Origin: a bacterium
GTDB lineage: Bacteria > Zhuqueibacterota > QNDG01 > JAFGCO01
Direction: 5' to 3'
Length of the DNA: 64,000 nucleotides
Assembly (NCBI GenBank): GCA_016930535.1
Contig: JAFGGN010000076.1
Location: 1 to 64,000 of the forward strand
Made by a program: the position numbers and the translations under genes. Numbering within the stretch: position 1 is the stretch's first letter; each line of letters starts with the position of its first letter. The notes beneath the pieces were generated by a model. It searched no databases. It was not told the DNA's origin and saw nothing but the letters and a program-made list of their open reading frames with translations. Below, piece by piece: positions 60,949-64,000 of the stretch.

Positions 60949-60990
60949 AAACCGCACGGGAGCCGGTGCGTCCCGTACGGTTTCCTTTTT
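60949..60990 (+). terminator. Rho-independent terminator after the arylsulfotransferase cluster
   Basis: aaaccgcacggga...tcccgtacggttt then cctttttt-like T-run. Confidence 0.88.
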
Positions 60991-61148
60991 AATGGATCCG
61001 GGACCTGCTTGAAGGCCCCGGATTTTTTTTTTCAAACCGGCTGCTTTGCCAAAGCAATTGAAATCCTGCTGCAGGCACACGCATTTTCATGCACCATGGA
61101 CGAGCAGCCGGAACGCCGGAGGTGAATTGCCCCCGGAAGGCGGCTCAT

Positions 61149-63245
61149 TTACTGCCAGCCCTGTTCTCTTTCCAGTCCGCCCAGATCCGGCTTTCTGGCC
61201 GCGATGTCGAGGGATTCTCTGTATAAATGTTCCAGGTCTCCCAGGTCGATCCCGGATCCATCTCTGATAAAAACCGGTATTTTATAAAGAGGTGTATCCA
61301 TATCGATAATTTGTCCGCCCTCGAGTTTCATCGTTGTGTCCCAGGCATTGATCCATGTTTCACCTGCAGGCAGATAGCAGGAATGGGTTTTAGCATCCGG
61401 TTCCCAGATTGCCGATACGAGAATATCCGGACCGAGCATGAAGGTCTGCCAGTCCATCCAGCTTTCGGGCTGGTCCGGACAGGCAAGGAAGAGAGGCCTG
61501 ACAATCGGCGTGCCGGTTTCCGATGCTTCCCTGGCAAGTGCGTGAATATAGGGTTTCAGTTTCATCCGGAGTTTTGCGTACAGGCGCCAGACTGCGATCA
61601 GTTCGCTGTCATAATGCGGCGGTTCCGGGTTGTCCCAGAAACCCCGGTTGTTGGTCGGGCCCACTTCCATGATGGGCGAAAAGCAACTGAACGCCAGCCA
61701 TCTCATACATGTCTCATGTGAGAAATCGCCCCAGTACCCGCCCGTGTCCGATCCCCAGACCGGGTAACCCATGATACTGCAGCGCTGCATTCCGATGATG
61801 ACGGAACGCAATCCCTCGGGACGGCCGTTCGTATCACCGGCCCACAGGCCGCCGTATCTCGAGCTGCCCGTATACTGGGCACGCGGAAACAGGATGAAAT
61901 TATCGCCGAGTATGGGTTGAACCGCTTTAAAGGTGGCCTCGACATACTGACGGGGATAATCATTGTAATTTTCCCGGTACGTCTTTCCCGAAGCGGTTTT
62001 TAAATCGAATGTGTCCATCAGTTTTTCCCCGTCCGCCCGGTCCAGCTTGTAACCGCGAACGCCCATGCGTGCCAGCCTGGCTGGCCCGTTTTCCATCCAC
62101 CACTGCCTTCCCCGGGGATGCGTGAAGTCGATTAGTTCCTGATCCACTGTGTCGTAGTCCTTGCTGGTCAAAATAAAATTGCTGTCAATGGCCGTCTCGT
62201 TCATTTTTCCCATGACCCAGGGAGCGATCCACAGCATGAATTCGATGCCCCGACCGTTCAGCCAGCCGATCATGGCTTCCGCTTCCGGAAAGCGTACAGG
62301 ATCGAATTCATAATCGTCGAATCCCCTGGGGCCGATGGCCCAGGGACGGTCTACCCAGTATGCAGTGCAGGGGATATCGAGGGCTTTCATCATGAGAATG
62401 TCTTCCACCAGTTCGCTGTTGAAGGGGGCATGGACCGCGGTTGAATCATAATATGCGGCTCTGTTTTTATGTTCATCCCTCCATCGCCAGGGGCCGAAGG
62501 CCCAGGCCGGGGGACAGAAAGGCGGGCCTGCCTCCAGTGCGTGTTTCTGTACAATTTCGAGCGGTGTGCCGAAATAGAGCCAAAAGTCGAATTCGGGTCC
62601 TTCAAACGCGATTTCGACGGTCTCTTCGCCGGATTTGCAGAAATCGAAGGATCCGGGCCATGTGGTTTCCGTAAAAAAACCGTAATTGGAAGAAGAGATA
62701 TAGAAGGGCGCATAGGCGGATATCGTCGGTTTGACCTTCATTTCCACAAATTCGCCCCGCAGATTCAGACCGGTTTGAATGCCCTTTTCCCAGCATTTGT
62801 TCTGATGGCCGTCCACGACACGCTCGAGCGCACCGGTAAAATACTCTTCGGGCAGTGCCGCGATGTGGATGATCCATTTGAGGGGAACGGGCCCGGTGTC
62901 GCTGCCGGGTTCGATATGCAGCCGGCACCTGTCCTGCCCGGGTTCCACCGTCAGCCGCACCGTGCCGGCCGGTGATTTTTCCCAGGTGCATGTGCTGCCG
63001 TCCCATTTCATGGATTTGTCCGGCAGCCAGTGTCTTTTACCGTTTATTTCAAATCCGATGCTGCCGGTTTTTTTTGAAACCGGTTGTATGCGAATGGCCG
63101 GTCCGGCGGGATTGGGAATGATAATCACCGGATGGCCGTTCTCCCGGGCGAATGTCAGTTCAGCGGCCACGGAGAGGCCGGGTTCCAGGCAGAACACGGA
63201 TAGAATCGTCCATGCCAGGAGCGGAAGGGTGATTGATTTTTTCAT
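61149..63245 (-). CDS. Secreted GH31 alpha-glucosidase/alpha-xylosidase-like
   Basis: 'GIEFMLWIAPWVMGK', 'GYKLDRADGEKLMD', 'GYPVWGSDTGGYWGD', 'RWLAFSCFSPIMEVG'. Confidence 0.9.
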   Translation of the reverse strand: MKKSITLPLLAWTILSVFCLEPGLSVAAELTFARENGHPVIIIPNPAGPAIRIQPVSKKTGSIGFEINGKRHWLPDKSMKWDGSTCTWEKSPAGTVRLTVEPGQDRCRLHIEPGSDTGPVPLKWIIHIAALPEEYFTGALERVVDGHQNKCWEKGIQTGLNLRGEFVEMKVKPTISAYAPFYISSSNYGFFTETTWPGSFDFCKSGEETVEIAFEGPEFDFWLYFGTPLEIVQKHALEAGPPFCPPAWAFGPWRWRDEHKNRAAYYDSTAVHAPFNSELVEDILMMKALDIPCTAYWVDRPWAIGPRGFDDYEFDPVRFPEAEAMIGWLNGRGIEFMLWIAPWVMGKMNETAIDSNFILTSKDYDTVDQELIDFTHPRGRQWWMENGPARLARMGVRGYKLDRADGEKLMDTFDLKTASGKTYRENYNDYPRQYVEATFKAVQPILGDNFILFPRAQYTGSSRYGGLWAGDTNGRPEGLRSVIIGMQRCSIMGYPVWGSDTGGYWGDFSHETCMRWLAFSCFSPIMEVGPTNNRGFWDNPEPPHYDSELIAVWRLYAKLRMKLKPYIHALAREASETGTPIVRPLFLACPDQPESWMDWQTFMLGPDILVSAIWEPDAKTHSCYLPAGETWINAWDTTMKLEGGQIIDMDTPLYKIPVFIRDGSGIDLGDLEHLYRESLDIAARKPDLGGLEREQGWQ

Positions 63246-63322
63246 GAAATTGTCCTTCTTTTTTTATGAATTCCAATCGACCGGCTCTTTATGGAATCCC
63301 GACGGATTCCGGGCGGCCGGAC

Positions 63323-64000
63323 TCATTTATCGGACAGTACGGTTAGGGGGAATACGGCATCCGGATCCAGACAGGTTTCATAGGTCCAGTGCTCCCCGTC
63401 CGTGATCCGGATCACGACATGCCCGACTTCAAATGCGAGCAGGTCTTCGATCAGTCTTTTATGATTTTTCTTCAGAATTGCAAGTACGTTTTTCTGCACG
63501 TGATGGGTATAAGCTCCCCGGCCGTATATGTGCTCTTCACCGGATACGAGAATCAGACAGGGATCGATGAAACGCAGGTATTCGTTGTCCACCGAGCCGT
63601 GAAAATGATGGTTGGCATGATATACATGGGTCTTCAGCATTTCGGTTTGATGCCTTTCCCCGTATCTTTTCAGGATCTGTTCCTGATTCGAGGCATAAAT
63701 GTCCCCTCCGTGCGTGTATATAAAATCCCGGTATTCCATGCGCATGGACAGGGACCGGGAGTTTTCCCCGAGTTCGTCGCTCCCGTCCTCCCAGGAGTTC
63801 AGAATCGTGACGTTTACGCCCCCGTAATCGAACCGGTCATCCCGGTGATAATCATGATATCCCTTGAGACGCATCTCCGGAAATTTTTCGGTCAGTAATT
63901 CCCTGCCCCCCATATGGTCGTTGTGCTCATGCGTGATCCACAATTCGTCCAGGGTAAGCCCATGCCGGTCGAGGAACGGAATCACACGTTCCCGGCACAT
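63323..64000 (-). CDS. MBL-fold metallo-hydrolase, 5' partial at window edge
   Basis: 'ITHEHNDHMGG' metal-binding motif; reading frame runs off the window. Confidence 0.8.
   Translation of the reverse strand: MCRERVIPFLDRHGLTLDELWITHEHNDHMGGRELLTEKFPEMRLKGYHDYHRDDRFDYGGVNVTILNSWEDGSDELGENSRSLSMRMEYRDFIYTHGGDIYASNQEQILKRYGERHQTEMLKTHVYHANHHFHGSVDNEYLRFIDPCLILVSGEEHIYGRGAYTHHVQKNVLAILKKNHKRLIEDLLAFEVGHVVIRITDGEHWTYETCLDPDAVFPLTVLSDK

Overview
The window looks like ordinary chromosome from an uncultured bacterium. A Fibrobacteres-Chlorobi-Bacteroidetes (FCB)/KSB1-like affiliation is inferred from C-terminal 'NFPNPFN' sorting tails and Bacteroidetes-like promoter strings. I see no rRNA, tRNA, CRISPR array, transposase or phage genes. 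Recognisable content, left to right: CPBP proteases, EamA permease, DEAD-box helicase, MetH core, TlpA-like lipoprotein, GH5, squalene/phytoene synthase, YciO/Sua5, a trimeric [FeFe] hydrogenase (hydB-hydA-hydC order), SerB, UbiA, Dtd, Maf, NYN protein, MetE, ABC-2 exporter, radical SAM protein, stand-alone MetH reactivation domain, a secreted-fibre-like cluster with hybrid kinases (30-44 kb), Zn-ADH, an SSS/GH20/HGSNAT-like amino-sugar operon, M24 peptidase, CapA, three tandem arylsulfotransferase-like secreted proteins, GH31, and an MBL-fold hydrolase cut by the window edge. Main candidate for a new system: the 30.0-41.7 kb locus. It holds a small secreted subunit with its own terminator, a lipobox-bearing PapD/WxLIP-like chaperone, a 943-aa usher-like beta-barrel with TTR-like C-terminal domains, and a second subunit translationally coupled by GTGA. 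Two tandem hybrid kinases and a transglutaminase-like protein follow. Three transcription units there are preceded by near-identical 17-bp sigma-54-like sites (TGGCAY-N5-TTGTAT). Other notable signals: two genes whose conserved N-termini force non-AUG/GUG/UUG starts (ATT for the helicase, CTG for the radical SAM protein); a split MetH; a modular dispersed intergenic repeat family; a histidine kinase split at an ATGA overlap; and a TlpA-like protein with both redox cysteines replaced by serine. All calls are from reading the sequence; no database search was run.
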